Assembly (NCBI RefSeq): GCF_007830265.1
Contig: NZ_VLKE01000001.1
Span: forward strand, 2,914,001 to 2,978,000
Direction: 5' to 3'
From: Micromonospora olivasterospora
GTDB taxonomy: Bacteria; Actinomycetota; Actinomycetes; Mycobacteriales; Micromonosporaceae
Length of the DNA: 64,000 nucleotides
The notes under the pieces: generated by a model
Database searches by the model: none
What the model was told of the DNA's origin: nothing
What the model saw: only the letters and a program-made list of their open reading frames with translations
Program-made: the position numbers and the translations under genes
In this document: positions 35,218 through 44,249 of the stretch, piece after piece
Position numbering within the stretch: the first letter of the stretch is position 1
Layout of the letters: each line of letters starts with the position of its first letter

Positions 35218-35582
35218 CAGTGCGGTCCCTTCAGCTCTCGCAGATGCTCGGCGAACTTCTTGTCGGCTTCGAGAATGCAGGTTTCGTACCAGCCCTTCCA
35301 GTTACCGCTCTTGTCACCCGCCACCAGCAGGATGGCTTCCCGCTGAGGGTCGAAGGCGAACAGGATACGGATCTCGGTCCCCCTGCCGAGCCGGGCCGCA
35401 ATTCCTTCAATCTTGTAGTTCGAGCCCTTGACTCGGTCGACGAACGGTCGACCGAGCGCCGGGCCCTCGGCGGCGAGCAGATCTATGGCCGCAGCGACCT
35501 GCTCAGCCGAGTCGGGCTCAGACGCCACCGGGCATTCAGGCCGATCCATCCGGACGAAGCAGCAGACGAGCGCGGGACGCAC
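35217..35582 (-). pseudogene. HigB/Gp49-like toxin, degenerate
   Basis: The C-terminal two thirds (GTEIRILFAFDPQREAILLV, GNWKGWYETCILEADKKFAE) are those of RelE-superfamily HigB/phage Gp49 toxins. The expected N-terminal strand (W-x-I-x4-V-x2-W) is missing from this frame and a central segment is out of frame: SNYK should be followed by an LKELRPGSAG-type stretch, which is readable one base away. At least two indels are therefore present. Loss of the toxin fits loss of the adjacent antitoxin. Confidence 0.65.
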
Positions 35583-35612
35583 CGGCGGCGGGCGCTCGCT
35601 CCCACAGCGAGA

Positions 35613-36536
35613 TCACTGCGGGATCCAGGTTCGCGCCGACGGGTTCCAGACGCCGATCGCTGTTGCATCGAGCACGGGGTCGAAAATCTGGCTCGCGAGG
35701 CTTATGGCGGTGTCGTAGTCAGGGACTGTGCCGGGTGCCTCTGCTGCGACTCTCGGGTAGCGTGCGGCCCAGCCGACGGCGTCGGGCACGACGAATCGTT
35801 CGGGAAGTTCGATCTTGCGCATCGCCGCGTTGCTGACGACAGCGGTGCGCAGCGTATCGGCGCTGATGGCGTGTGTGATGGCGATGATGGCGATGTCGAC
35901 GAGGTCCTTGACCCGGGTGCTGCTCGCGGGCTGCCCGTCTCGGGCGTAGGTACCGATGGTCGCGCAGAGCTTGTCGGCCAGGTGGTCGGCGATCGGAAAG
36001 ACGCGATAGTTCGGCCGAACGAGTCCCTCGATGTTCAGTGGCGTCAGCGGAGCGACGACGTCTGGTGTGCCTGTCATGACGGTGCCGACAACAACATCGA
36101 TGTGGAAGGCGGCAAACGACGCCGGGCCGAGTCGGGCGTTGACGTGTACGCGGGCTCCTTTGGCTTCCTCTTGGAGGGGAGCGACGCGTGTGACGTCGAA
36201 GGCGAAGTGATCGCCGAGGTCGATCCGGAGCGCGGCGCGCAGTGCGTCGACGGCGTCATCGACATCGGCGTCGGTAGCGTTGAAGAACACGTCGACGTCC
36301 TTGCTGTGCCGGGCCGTGGCGAGCCGGGCCAACAGCGCCCCAGCGCCCTTGAGCACCCACCGGTCGGCGTCATCGGATCTGAACAACCGGGCGAGTGCCC
36401 GGTCGTAGGCGAACTGACGCTGGAGTTCGTCGAGTCGATAGCGCCGGTCAGCTCGCGCGATCTGCCCGAAGCGTTCCTTGAGTGCTGTCCGGAACGCCGA
36501 AGGCGTCTCATACCGGAACGTGGGCCGGCCGTTCAT
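35613..36536 (-). CDS. AbiEii-family nucleotidyltransferase toxin
   Basis: 307 residues; ATG 36536 overlaps the antitoxin stop by one base (a TTG one codon earlier is less likely). The sequence is that of the AbiEii/AbiGii nucleotidyltransferases: YRLDELQRQFAYDRALARLF, WVLKGAGALLARL and the catalytic motif RHSKDVDVFFNATD near residue 80, then DKLCATIGTYARDGQPASST with RVKDLVDI. This type IV toxin family transfers nucleotides to cellular targets and gives abortive infection resistance. It forms an operon with the AbiEi gene and looks intact. Confidence 0.9.
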   Translation of the reverse strand: MNGRPTFRYETPSAFRTALKERFGQIARADRRYRLDELQRQFAYDRALARLFRSDDADRWVLKGAGALLARLATARHSKDVDVFFNATDADVDDAVDALRAALRIDLGDHFAFDVTRVAPLQEEAKGARVHVNARLGPASFAAFHIDVVVGTVMTGTPDVVAPLTPLNIEGLVRPNYRVFPIADHLADKLCATIGTYARDGQPASSTRVKDLVDIAIIAITHAISADTLRTAVVSNAAMRKIELPERFVVPDAVGWAARYPRVAAEAPGTVPDYDTAISLASQIFDPVLDATAIGVWNPSARTWIPQ

Positions 36537-37183
36537 CAACGCGTCCCCTCGCCGACGAGCACCCGGAAGAAATCTGCCGGGTCGGAGTGGCCGTAGGCGA
36601 CCGCGTGTGGCGCGACGATGGCCTTGAGCGCGTCTTTGTGCAGAAGGCCCAGAGCGAGGGCGTCCTGCACGACCTGTGCCACCGCGGACTCGTCCTCCCC
36701 GTCGGTGAGCAGATCATCGATGATCGCTGACACGGTCCGTACCGGCAGGCCACCCCAGACCTCCCAACTATCCGGGGCGATCTGCGAACGTACGCGGAGC
36801 TTGATGTCGTTGCGGCGAGGTCGCAGCCGAGTGGTGGCGTAGAACTCGTGCTCGTGTGGAATCAGGTCACCGAGGTCGCGCAGATGTGCGGCGCTGCGGT
36901 GGCTGACGATGGCATCGGGGACGGCCGCGCGTTCGTGCCACGACTTGGCGCCCCCGAGTTGCAGCCAGGCCGCGCGTAGCGGATCCAGCTCCGGGTCTTC
37001 GGGCACGCCCGTGAGCCGATACACGCGCGCAGCCTGATCCACGATGGCAAGCGTGCCGTCATCGACGAGTCGTTTCAGATCCTGCCGGGACACACCAAGA
37101 CCGCGAGCCTGTCCCGCGGTGATCATGCCCCACTGCTCGCTGACCACCGGGCTGATCGCAGCCAACGCCGTACGCCTCGACAT
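36536..37183 (-). CDS. AbiEi-family antitoxin
   Basis: 215 residues from ATG 37183 (MSRRTALAAISPVVSEQWGM); an open frame extends upstream but overlaps a palindrome. The N-terminal 50 residues form a winged-helix domain (ITAGQARGLGVSRQDLKRLV), followed by the AbiEi C-terminal domain (VSHRSAAHLRDLGDLIPHEH, VRTVSAIIDDLLTDGEDESA). AbiEi proteins repress their own promoter by binding inverted repeats; one lies across the start codon here. Confidence 0.9.
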   Translation of the reverse strand: MSRRTALAAISPVVSEQWGMITAGQARGLGVSRQDLKRLVDDGTLAIVDQAARVYRLTGVPEDPELDPLRAAWLQLGGAKSWHERAAVPDAIVSHRSAAHLRDLGDLIPHEHEFYATTRLRPRRNDIKLRVRSQIAPDSWEVWGGLPVRTVSAIIDDLLTDGEDESAVAQVVQDALALGLLHKDALKAIVAPHAVAYGHSDPADFFRVLVGEGTR

Positions 37184-37218
37184 GGAGCAATCGTAACAGT
37201 ATTGCGACGATCGCTCCA
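37183..37218. promoter_or_regulatory. Inverted-repeat operator candidate for AbiEi
   Basis: TGGAGCAATCGT (37183-37194) and ACGATCGCTCCA (37207-37218) form a 12-bp inverted repeat with one mismatch and a 12-bp spacer, overlapping the start codon of the antitoxin gene. Matches the known autoregulation of AbiE systems through inverted repeats. Confidence 0.7.
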
Positions 37219-37292
37219 TCCGGCAATTGCGGTGGTGGCGAACCCCCGGGGTCACGCCTGAACGGGCAACGAGCGGCCCGTATCGGCATCAC

Positions 37293-37631
37293 GGGTGCTC
37301 CACGGGTGCTCGGATGTTCCGATGCCGGACGGATTCACCGCGCGGTTCCTGGATTCGCACCTCGACAGGCCACATTTCGCGACATCACGCTACGGAGACG
37401 CGGCGCGGACCAGCGCAAACGCGGCCGGACCACGCGCCCGGAACCCGGACAGCAGAGCATTGCGACACTTTGTCTCGTTCTAGCCTACTTTTAATCCTTA
37501 GGTTCTGGGTTCGAGTCCCAGGCGGCCCACCTTTGAACTGGGAAAATAGCCCACCATCACCACCTTTGCCTCTTCCTGTCGGGGTATTTGTCGGGTTTTT
37601 GGCTTTAGTATGCGAGCGCCACCGAGCACCC
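37293..37631 (+). other. attP: attP-like site: core with symmetric arm repeats
   Basis: The 63-bp core (37487-37549, the tRNA-Lys 3' half and 20 bp beyond) has two GGGTGCTC words 11 bp apart on its left (37293-37300, 37304-37311). On its right are the inverted counterparts GAGCGCC and GAGCACCC (37614-37620, 37624-37631). The tRNA 5' half is absent. Arms on both sides are the structure of a phage-type attP rather than of an integrated attL or attR. Confidence 0.6.
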
Positions 37632-37639
37632 AACCCTGG

Positions 37640-38043
37640 AATGACGCTTGGCGACATCACGCGTCGCCGCTGGTCAGGGGCGCGTCCCGGCGCCGCGAGG
37701 CGACACAGTCCCCCGTGTAGATCTCCATGGTGATGGCGAACTGAGCGTGTCGAGAGGATCTGCATCGCCACCCGGGGATGGGCGTCCAGGTCTGCAAGGA
37801 GCGAGGCGCAGGTACGCCGGGCATCCCGGACGGTGATCCGCCGGGCTCCCGCCACATCGCAGCGCCGGTCCCTGAAGCGGTTGAAGTTGCGCGGCTCGAC
37901 CGGCCGACCGTTGCGGGTGGCGAAGACGAGGTCCGACGGCTGCCAGGTCGGGCCGGTGGCGTCCCGGGCGGCGGTCTGTGCGGCGCGGCGGCTGTCGAGC
38001 GCCACGGTGGAGATGTCCGGCAGGGGCAGGGTGGCGTAGTCCC
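37640..38043 (-). pseudogene. Integrase catalytic-domain remnant
   Basis: Fragments of a tyrosine recombinase in two frames: SDLVFATRNGRPVEPRNFNR, ARRITVRDARRTCASLLADL, then after a frameshift RHAQFAITMEIYTG. In the family the central motif is H-D-x-R-R; here the His is replaced by Arg (VRDARRT). The N-terminal two thirds are missing. It points at the core at 37487-37549 as the intact integrase does at 8963-9025, but belongs to a different integrase subfamily. Confidence 0.75.
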
Positions 38044-38279
38044 CGTCAGGCGACCCGCCTGGCTACCGGTGAAACCGTCACGACTGGCCCCTGAGCTGCG
38101 GAATGCGGTTCGGGTTCTGGCACATTGAGTCCACCCAAAACGGATACTCAAACGGAGGGGGTCAAACCGGCAGCACGCGCCACAAGCCGGGTCGCGCTGA
38201 TGATCCACACCTTGCGGCACGGTCCCCCGCATGGCGTACCTGTCGCGTCCGGCGGGGAGGGGCGTCGTATGTTGGCGGG

Positions 38280-40358
38280 GTGCAGTCCCTCGCCGTTCAC
38301 CTTCGCGCCCTGACCCAGGAGCAGCTCACCGCTCTGGTCGCGAAACGTCGCGACACGACCATCGAGCCTGCGCCGCAGACCGCCGACCAGCTCGCCGTAC
38401 GGCTGCTTCACCCGTCGTCGATGGTGGCTGCCTGTGCGTCGCTTACCCTGCCGCAGCTCCAGGTGGGCGAGGCCGCCGCGGCGCTGGGCGATGGGTGCAC
38501 CACTGCGCGGCTGGCGGCGCTGTTGGGCGTACCGGAGGGCGACGCGGACCTGGCCGCGGCGCTGCGCCGGCTCACCGGGCTCGCTCTGATCTGGCCGTAC
38601 GCCGACGGCTTCGCGGCGGCACATCTGAGCCCGATGTGGCCGCACCCGCTGGGCCTCGGACCCGGTGCCGCCGAGCTGCTCGCCGGACGGAACATGAACG
38701 AGCTGCGCAGGCTGGCGAAGGTGTACGGCATCCCCGTAGCGGGCCGCGGCAAGGACGAGTTGATCGTTGCGCTGGTCGGCTGGCTGGCGCGGCCGGAGAA
38801 CGTGCGCCGACTCGTGGCGCAGGCCCCCGCCGATGTTCGCGCCCGGCTCGCCGCGCTCGCCTCGCGGCCGGCACCGTCCTTCCATGTGCGAGGGATCATG
38901 TTCGGGTCGGCCGGGGTGGGGCTGCCGTGGGCCGCCGAGCGTGGTCTCGTCGTCGGCTCCGCATGGGGCGTCGAGGAGATGCCCCGCGAGGTCGCGCTCG
39001 CGCTGCGGGAGGGCTACGTCGCTGCGTTCGACCCGCAGCCGCCGGCCCTGCCTACCACTCCCGTCGAGCCCAGGGACGCCGAACGGGAGGCCGCAGCCGC
39101 CGCCTCGCAGACCCTCGCCGCCATCACCGCGATCGCCGGAACCATGAGCGGCCGCCCGGTGCCGCTGCTCAAGACCGGCGGTCTGGGCGTACGCGAGGTC
39201 CGCCGAATCGCCAAGTCGTCCGGCCTGGACGAGGACCATGTCCGCCTGATCATCGAACTGCTCGCCGCGGGCGGCCTCACCGAGGCCTCGGGCACCGGTC
39301 TGGCCCTCTCGGCGGCCTATGACGAGTTCGCCGCCGCCGAACCCGCGGACCAGCTGCTGGACCTCGTCGACACCTGGCTGACGATGCCCGCGTGCCCGCT
39401 CGCCCCCGCCGACTCCACCGCGGTCTCCTCCCGTGTCCTCTACTGGAACGAGGGCGAGGAGATGATTTTGACGGGTCTGCGTGCCCTGGCCTTGCGTACG
39501 CTCGCCGATGTCTTACCCGAAGGGCATGCCACCGACCCCGGCGCGCTCGCCGACCGGCTGGCCTGGCAGAGCCCCGTCCTGACCGACCAGGCCGACGAGG
39601 ATCTGCACCGATATGTCACCGGCATCTGGCGGGAAGCCCACCGGCTCGGCCTGCTTGCTCACGGAACAGCGACGAGGCTCTGCCGTAGCCTGCTGACCGG
39701 TGACGCCGACGCGACTCATCGGCACGCTCAGGCCATGCTGCCCCGGTCCCGCAGCACGGTCCTGTTGCAGAACGACCTCACCGCGGTGGTGACCGGCACC
39801 CCGTCGGCCAACCTGCTGGCGCTGCTGGACGGCGCGGCCCGGCCGGAGTCCCGCAGCGGCGCCTGGACCTGGCGCTTCTCGCCGGCCAGCGTCCGCGGCG
39901 CACTCGACGCCGGAAGCACCCCGGCGGATCTGCTGGCCCGGATCACCGAGGTGGCCGAAGGCGGCCGGGTGCCGCAGACACTCACGTACCTGATCAACGA
40001 CGTAGCCCGCCGATACGGCCGCGTTCAGGTACGCCCAGCCGGCTGCTGCCTGTGCAGCGACGACGAAACACTGCTCACCGAAATCCTCAACACCCGCTCG
40101 CTGCAGGCCCTGCACCTGGTCCGGCTCGCCCCGACCGTGCTCGCCACCGCAAAATCGCAGGCCGAAACCCTGGCCGCACTGCGCGCCGCCGGCCACGCCC
40201 CGGCCGGCCTCCGCCTCGACGGCAGGCCAGCGATCGAGATCCCGCAACGACGCCGCGCCGATCCATCACCCACCGAGCCGGACAGTGGTGACAGCTTTCC
40301 GCTGCCACGCCTGAGCGACCCGGCCGACGTCGCACGGGCCCTGCTCGGCAACCGCTGA
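38280..40358 (+). CDS. Helicase-associated domain protein (XPB/Ssl2-like N-terminal domain family)
   Basis: 692 residues from GTG 38280, the first start with a plausible G-rich ribosome site. It belongs to the large actinobacterial family annotated as helicase C-terminal/helicase-associated proteins: winged-helix segments (LPQLQVGEAAAALGDGCTTA, GLGVREVRRIAKSSGLDEDH), the central LNRLRRLAKVYG-like part (MNELRRLAKVYGIPVAGRGK), and the C-terminal XPB-type domain with VLLQNDLTAVVTGTPSANLL, GAWTWRFSPASVRGALDAGS and YLINDVARRYGRVQV. No Walker motifs are present, so it is not an active helicase. Likely a DNA repair or transcription accessory protein. Confidence 0.85.
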   Translation: MQSLAVHLRALTQEQLTALVAKRRDTTIEPAPQTADQLAVRLLHPSSMVAACASLTLPQLQVGEAAAALGDGCTTARLAALLGVPEGDADLAAALRRLTGLALIWPYADGFAAAHLSPMWPHPLGLGPGAAELLAGRNMNELRRLAKVYGIPVAGRGKDELIVALVGWLARPENVRRLVAQAPADVRARLAALASRPAPSFHVRGIMFGSAGVGLPWAAERGLVVGSAWGVEEMPREVALALREGYVAAFDPQPPALPTTPVEPRDAEREAAAAASQTLAAITAIAGTMSGRPVPLLKTGGLGVREVRRIAKSSGLDEDHVRLIIELLAAGGLTEASGTGLALSAAYDEFAAAEPADQLLDLVDTWLTMPACPLAPADSTAVSSRVLYWNEGEEMILTGLRALALRTLADVLPEGHATDPGALADRLAWQSPVLTDQADEDLHRYVTGIWREAHRLGLLAHGTATRLCRSLLTGDADATHRHAQAMLPRSRSTVLLQNDLTAVVTGTPSANLLALLDGAARPESRSGAWTWRFSPASVRGALDAGSTPADLLARITEVAEGGRVPQTLTYLINDVARRYGRVQVRPAGCCLCSDDETLLTEILNTRSLQALHLVRLAPTVLATAKSQAETLAALRAAGHAPAGLRLDGRPAIEIPQRRRADPSPTEPDSGDSFPLPRLSDPADVARALLGNR

Positions 40359-40516
40359 TTCCCTGCCACCCGGACTACCTTGAGCGGGCCGAGCCGTTTC
40401 CCGGCCGCCTAGCTGTAACCAGGTGCCACCTCCGGTTCACAACGCGTCCGACCTGCTGTTTCTCAGCAGAACTGTGAGCCGACCAGCGAGGTTCGGGGCG
40501 GGACGGGGTCTGGCGC

Positions 40517-41575
40517 TCAGGCCGGGCGCCGCCACCGTTCGAGGACCCGATCGATGTCGTCCCGGACCCGTTCCCGGGCCTGCTCCCGGGGCACACCGGC
40601 CATCAGCAGCTCGTCGTACGCGGTGTCCTCGTGCCGCACGGAGGCGACCACGGCCCGGGTCACGGCGTCCGGGTCAAGGGCCCGACCGGCTGCGCTGCGC
40701 CCCACCCGGCCGCTGCCGCGGGTGCCGGTGTGTCGGCTGATCGCCGCCGCCCGCATCGGCGGACATCTGGGGAACAGCCGGCCGATCCGTTCGGCCAGAT
40801 CCTGCTGGAACCGCTCGTCCGCGGCCGCTCGCCGCTGCCGGTCCCGCTCGCGGCGGCGGGCACGGGCCTCCTCGTCGGAGAGACACTGGCGCTCGGCCTG
40901 CTCGACCGCGGCCTCCTCGACCAGCAGTCCCTGCCGCTCGTGGCGCTTCCGGGAGCGGCTGAACCGCACCACCACCGCCGAGAGCCGGCTGGCCTGTTTG
41001 GCCCGACGGGTCAGCGCCGCGTCGCCGGCTGGCAGGAACACCAGGTGATCGAGGTCAGCGCAGGTGAGACACGCCGGCCCGGCGTCCTCCATCATCAGCA
41101 TGTCGGCGTCCGTGCGCCCGCAGCCGACGCAGGTGAACGCCTTCAGCGGCTGCACCACCACCAGGTCCGGCGGCTTGCTCTGCCGGCCAGCCAGCCGCTC
41201 CTGCTGCCGCTCCGGCAGGTCCGCCGGCGTCCAGTGCGTGCGGTACGTCAATTCCAGCGTGAGATCGCCAGCGGCGGTGAAGCGCAGCGGCCGCCGGTCG
41301 CGGGTGGCGGCGAGATACTCGACCTGGCTGGGGCGCAGGCCACGACTGGCTACCCAGCGGCGGAACACCTGCAGCGCGTCAGCGAGCCGGTCCGCCGACA
41401 CCGCCGCGACCGCTTCCAGGTGCGGCGCCCGGCCCTGCCGCCAGTCCGTCACCAGCCCGAGCGGCACCCAGCCCATCCCGGTCAGCACGTCGAGCGGGCT
41501 CACGTAACGCTTGTGCCGCAATGCCTGCTCGGCAGCGGTCACCACCCGGCGCTCCAGCTTCGAGGCGGGCTGCAT
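40517..41575 (-). CDS. DUF2293 domain protein
   Basis: 352 residues from ATG 41575. The C-terminal 90 residues have the DUF2293 pattern: IGRLFPRCPPMRAAAISRHT, GSGRVGRSAAGRALDPDAVT, VVASVRHEDTAYDELLMAGV. The centre carries a CVGCGRTD...CLTC zinc-ribbon-like pair and a basic coiled-coil stretch. Homologues are common in actinomycetes and of unknown function. It stands alone, convergent with the helicase-associated gene. Confidence 0.8.
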   Translation of the reverse strand: MQPASKLERRVVTAAEQALRHKRYVSPLDVLTGMGWVPLGLVTDWRQGRAPHLEAVAAVSADRLADALQVFRRWVASRGLRPSQVEYLAATRDRRPLRFTAAGDLTLELTYRTHWTPADLPERQQERLAGRQSKPPDLVVVQPLKAFTCVGCGRTDADMLMMEDAGPACLTCADLDHLVFLPAGDAALTRRAKQASRLSAVVVRFSRSRKRHERQGLLVEEAAVEQAERQCLSDEEARARRRERDRQRRAAADERFQQDLAERIGRLFPRCPPMRAAAISRHTGTRGSGRVGRSAAGRALDPDAVTRAVVASVRHEDTAYDELLMAGVPREQARERVRDDIDRVLERWRRPA

Positions 41576-41735
41576 GGACGGCAGCTTACCCGGGGCGACG
41601 CTCCGCCGGTCGGCAGCGCCGCCCGTGGGCAGTCTCTCAGCCGGCCCGCTGTTCTGCCGTCAGACTCTGTACAGGGCTACCCCGACGGAGCGTCGGACGA
41701 GGGCTTGGTGACCGTCACCGGCATCCCCATGATCC

Positions 41736-42230
41736 TCACGAGCTGATCTGCTGCACGATGGCCGCGAGCTCCCGGTCGGGGCTCACATGGCGCTGGTAGA
41801 GCGGGCTGCACGGTGTCGCGGCCAGCCGCACGGCGAGATCGAGGAGGTTCGGCTTGGCGGCGTTGCGCCAGGTGTCGGCGAGGAAGGCGAAGTCGTTCAT
41901 GATGCCGACGATGCTGCGGTTGGCCGTCGGCGCGATCCGCCACTGGCGCATCTGGTCGACCTCGCCTCGGATCACCAGGTCGGGCACGCCGTGGGCGGTG
42001 AGCACCGCGCCGACCTGGTCGGAGGCCCGGGCTGGCATGGTGACGGCCGGAGCGAGGGGCATGAGCGCCGGCAGCAATGTGCGTTCGTTGACGAGCAGCG
42101 CGACCTGCGGTCGCCACGGAAGCACGGTGGCGTACCAGTCGCCGAGCACCGTCGTGGCCCGCTCGCCGTCATGCGGGGCGAGCGGGCCGATGCGTTGCCG
42201 TAGCTTCGCGGTCGCGCGCAGGATGAACAT
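41736..42230 (-). CDS. DUF6933-type protein
   Basis: 164 residues starting MFILRATAKLRQRIGPLAPH. The pattern (LGDWYATVLPWRPQVALLVN, LMPLAPAVTM, NRSIVGIMNDFAFLADTW, SPLYQRHVSPDRELA) is that of a conserved family I know as DUF6933, found widely in bacteria without assigned function. Full length, no lesions. Monocistronic. Confidence 0.75.
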   Translation of the reverse strand: MFILRATAKLRQRIGPLAPHDGERATTVLGDWYATVLPWRPQVALLVNERTLLPALMPLAPAVTMPARASDQVGAVLTAHGVPDLVIRGEVDQMRQWRIAPTANRSIVGIMNDFAFLADTWRNAAKPNLLDLAVRLAATPCSPLYQRHVSPDRELAAIVQQISS

Positions 42231-42290
42231 GCGCCCATCCTGCCGCCTGCGCGCGTCCGCCTCCCGATGCCGTCCGTGTCACGCGACGGT

Positions 42291-42473
42291 TTACAGCACG
42301 CCGTCGGGTGTGCGTCGGTACCAGGCGGCTTCGATGTGAGGACGCAGGCTGGGGCTGCGGGCGACGAACCGCGCCATCGCGATGTTGGCCGGACACTTCG
42401 TGCTGATAAGCAGCATGTCGGGCCGGCCGCCCTCTGGCAGGCCGCTCCGAGTAGCGACCGGCTCGGTGGACAC
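42291..42473 (-). CDS. Small hypothetical protein
   Basis: 60 residues from GTG 42473 (VSTEPVATRSGLPEGGRPDM), with a hydrophobic-amphipathic middle (LLISTKCPANIAMARFVARS) ending in WYRRTPDGVL. The sequence looks protein-like, but I cannot name a family. It might be the C-terminus of a larger lost gene. Confidence 0.4.
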   Translation of the reverse strand: MSTEPVATRSGLPEGGRPDMLLISTKCPANIAMARFVARSPSLRPHIEAAWYRRTPDGVL

Positions 42474-42515
42474 AGTGGTTCAGGACGAGATGCGGGGCTG
42501 TCGTAGGGTGCTGCG

Positions 42516-42827
42516 GTGGGTTCACTCAGCCGGGCCGAGTTGGACGCGTTGGTCGGCGAGGCGACGGTCGACGCCTATAACGACGATGAGCAGCTGACCG
42601 GCCTCTACACGATGATCGAGGACAATCTGGCGGTGCCCTTCACGACGCAGGTTCTGGGTGTCGAGGTGACGGTGCGGCGGGTTGACCTGCGCCACGGCGA
42701 AGTGGTCGCGATCTGCCATCGCGGTCGGATCCGTCAGGCGATCGGGATTCTGGATCTTCCGTTGCCGGAGCCGCCGCCGCGCGGCGCGGAGTGGATCGAG
42801 GCGTACCGGCACTGGGCGGTCGGATGA
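42516..42827 (+). CDS. Hypothetical protein, partner of 42840-43988
   Basis: 103 residues from GTG 42516 (GSLSRAELDALVGEATVDAY). An alpha/beta protein with LTGLYTMIEDNLAVPFTTQV, VTVRRVDLRHGEVVAICHRG and a C-terminal PPPRGAEWIEAYRHWA. The pattern recurs in actinobacterial hypothetical proteins sometimes called calcium-binding, without proof. Twelve base pairs separate it from the next gene. Confidence 0.75.
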   Translation: MGSLSRAELDALVGEATVDAYNDDEQLTGLYTMIEDNLAVPFTTQVLGVEVTVRRVDLRHGEVVAICHRGRIRQAIGILDLPLPEPPPRGAEWIEAYRHWAVG

Positions 42828-42839
42828 TCATCATGGCGG

Positions 42840-43988
42840 ATGGGGCTGGCGGTGAGTGAGTACCAGTACTACGAGTTCGTGGCGGTCGATCGGCCGTTGA
42901 CGGTGACGCAGCAGCGTGAGCTGCGGTCGTTGTCGACGCGGGCGCGGATCACGTCGTCGAGTTTCGTCAACGACTATCAGTGGGGTGACCTGAAGGGTGA
43001 CCCGCGGGAGTGGATGCAGCGGTACTTCGACGCGTTCCTGTACCTGGCGAACTGGCGAACCCACCGGGTCGCGCTGCGGCTACCGATCGCGGTGCTCGAT
43101 CCGCGCACGGCCGCCCAGTACTGCGTCGGGGAGTCGGCCTGTTCGTGGGCGACCCGCACACACGTGATCCTCGACCTGTACAGCGAGGACGAGGACGGCG
43201 ACGACGTCTACGAGGGCGGGGGTCACCTCGCCGCGATCCTTCCCGCTCGGGCCGAGTTGGCCGCCGGAGATCGGCGGCTGCTGTACCTGGCGTGGCTGCT
43301 GTGCGTACAGGGCCGCGAGGTGAACGACGACGAACCGGAGCCACCCGTCCCGCCCGGCCTCGGGGAGCTGTCTGGGCCGCTGGGCGCCCTGGTCGACTTC
43401 TTGCGGCTGGATCCGGATCTGCTCGCCGTGGCAGCCGAGACCAGCATGCCGCTGAAGGAGAAGACGCCGTCGATGGCGGCGCTGTCCCGCTGGGTGAAGT
43501 CGCTGCCCGAGGCGGAGAAGGACGACGTTGTCGTACGGCTGTTGCGCGGCGGCGACGCTCACCTGCGGTCGGAGCTGCTGGCTCGCTTCCACGGCACGAC
43601 CCCGAACGAGAGCACCGGCGGTCGCCGCACGGTCGGGGAGCTGTTGGCCGCCGCGGGGGAGCGCTGGTTGGAACGGCAGCGGCTGGCCCGCGAGCGTGAG
43701 GCGGCCGAGCGGGAGCGTCGGGAGCGGGCGGCCGCCGCCGCCCGCGAGCAACACCTGAACGCGCTCGCCGGGCGTCAGGAGCAGGCGTGGCAGCGGGTGG
43801 CCACGATGATCGAGACGAAGAAGCCGAAGGAGTACGACGCCGCCGTCGCCCTGATGTCCGACCTGAAGGCGCTGGCCGAACGGGACGGCGACACCGAGGC
43901 GTTCCACCGGCGGGTGCGGCAGCTGCGGGAGCGGCATGCCCGTAAGCCGAGCCTGCTGGACCGCCTCGACCGGGCCGGGCTCCGCTGA
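42840..43988 (+). CDS. Hypothetical coiled-coil protein
   Basis: 382 residues if ATG 42840 is used, or 378 from GTG 42852 (VSEYQYYEFVAVDRPLTVTQ). The first 200 residues are conserved globular sequence with QRELRSLSTRARITSSSFVN, LANWRTHRVALRLP. The rest is charged and forms a coiled coil (LEREREAAE-like ERQRLAREREAAERERRERA) with a final helical tail. This family is often near SWIM zinc-finger genes in actinomycetes; no enzyme motif. Probably an operon with the 103-residue gene upstream. Confidence 0.75.
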   Translation: MGLAVSEYQYYEFVAVDRPLTVTQQRELRSLSTRARITSSSFVNDYQWGDLKGDPREWMQRYFDAFLYLANWRTHRVALRLPIAVLDPRTAAQYCVGESACSWATRTHVILDLYSEDEDGDDVYEGGGHLAAILPARAELAAGDRRLLYLAWLLCVQGREVNDDEPEPPVPPGLGELSGPLGALVDFLRLDPDLLAVAAETSMPLKEKTPSMAALSRWVKSLPEAEKDDVVVRLLRGGDAHLRSELLARFHGTTPNESTGGRRTVGELLAAAGERWLERQRLAREREAAERERRERAAAAAREQHLNALAGRQEQAWQRVATMIETKKPKEYDAAVALMSDLKALAERDGDTEAFHRRVRQLRERHARKPSLLDRLDRAGLR

Positions 43989-44000
43989 CTCGACAGCCGA

Positions 44001-44186
44001 TCAACCGCCGCCGTCGACCGCGGTGAAGCCGAGTTGGGCGTAGGAGCGGGATCGCTTGCGCCACATGGCGGCGAGCACGCCGACGTGTTCGTCGACGTAG
44101 TCGTGGACCTCGGCGGTGGTCCGTCGGCGGGCGGGTCGGCAAGGGAGGCAAGGACCTTCTTGAGATGTCGCCTGACTCGTGGCCAT
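44001..44186 (-). pseudogene. Possible small gene or fragment
   Basis: 61 codons ending at 44001, with RRTTAEVHDYVDEHVGVLAA, then MWRKRSRSYAQLGFTAVDGG. The last 45 residues look like a genuine protein C-terminus, but the N-terminal half is low-complexity. Lies downstream of the ECF42 gene on the same strand. No family recognised. Confidence 0.35.
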
Positions 44187-44249
44187 CGGCGTCCACGCCG
44201 CGGCGGTCGCCCCGGTCCGCCTCTCTGGCGACCGCCGGGCAGCGATCCG

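Noticed and set aside
37487..37549. A second complete tRNA gene
   Set aside because: Only the half from the anticodon loop to the 3' end is present; the acceptor 5' strand and D arm are missing.
41064..41507. Plus-strand frames opposite the DUF2293 gene
   Set aside because: Antisense shadows; the minus-strand product has clear family motifs.
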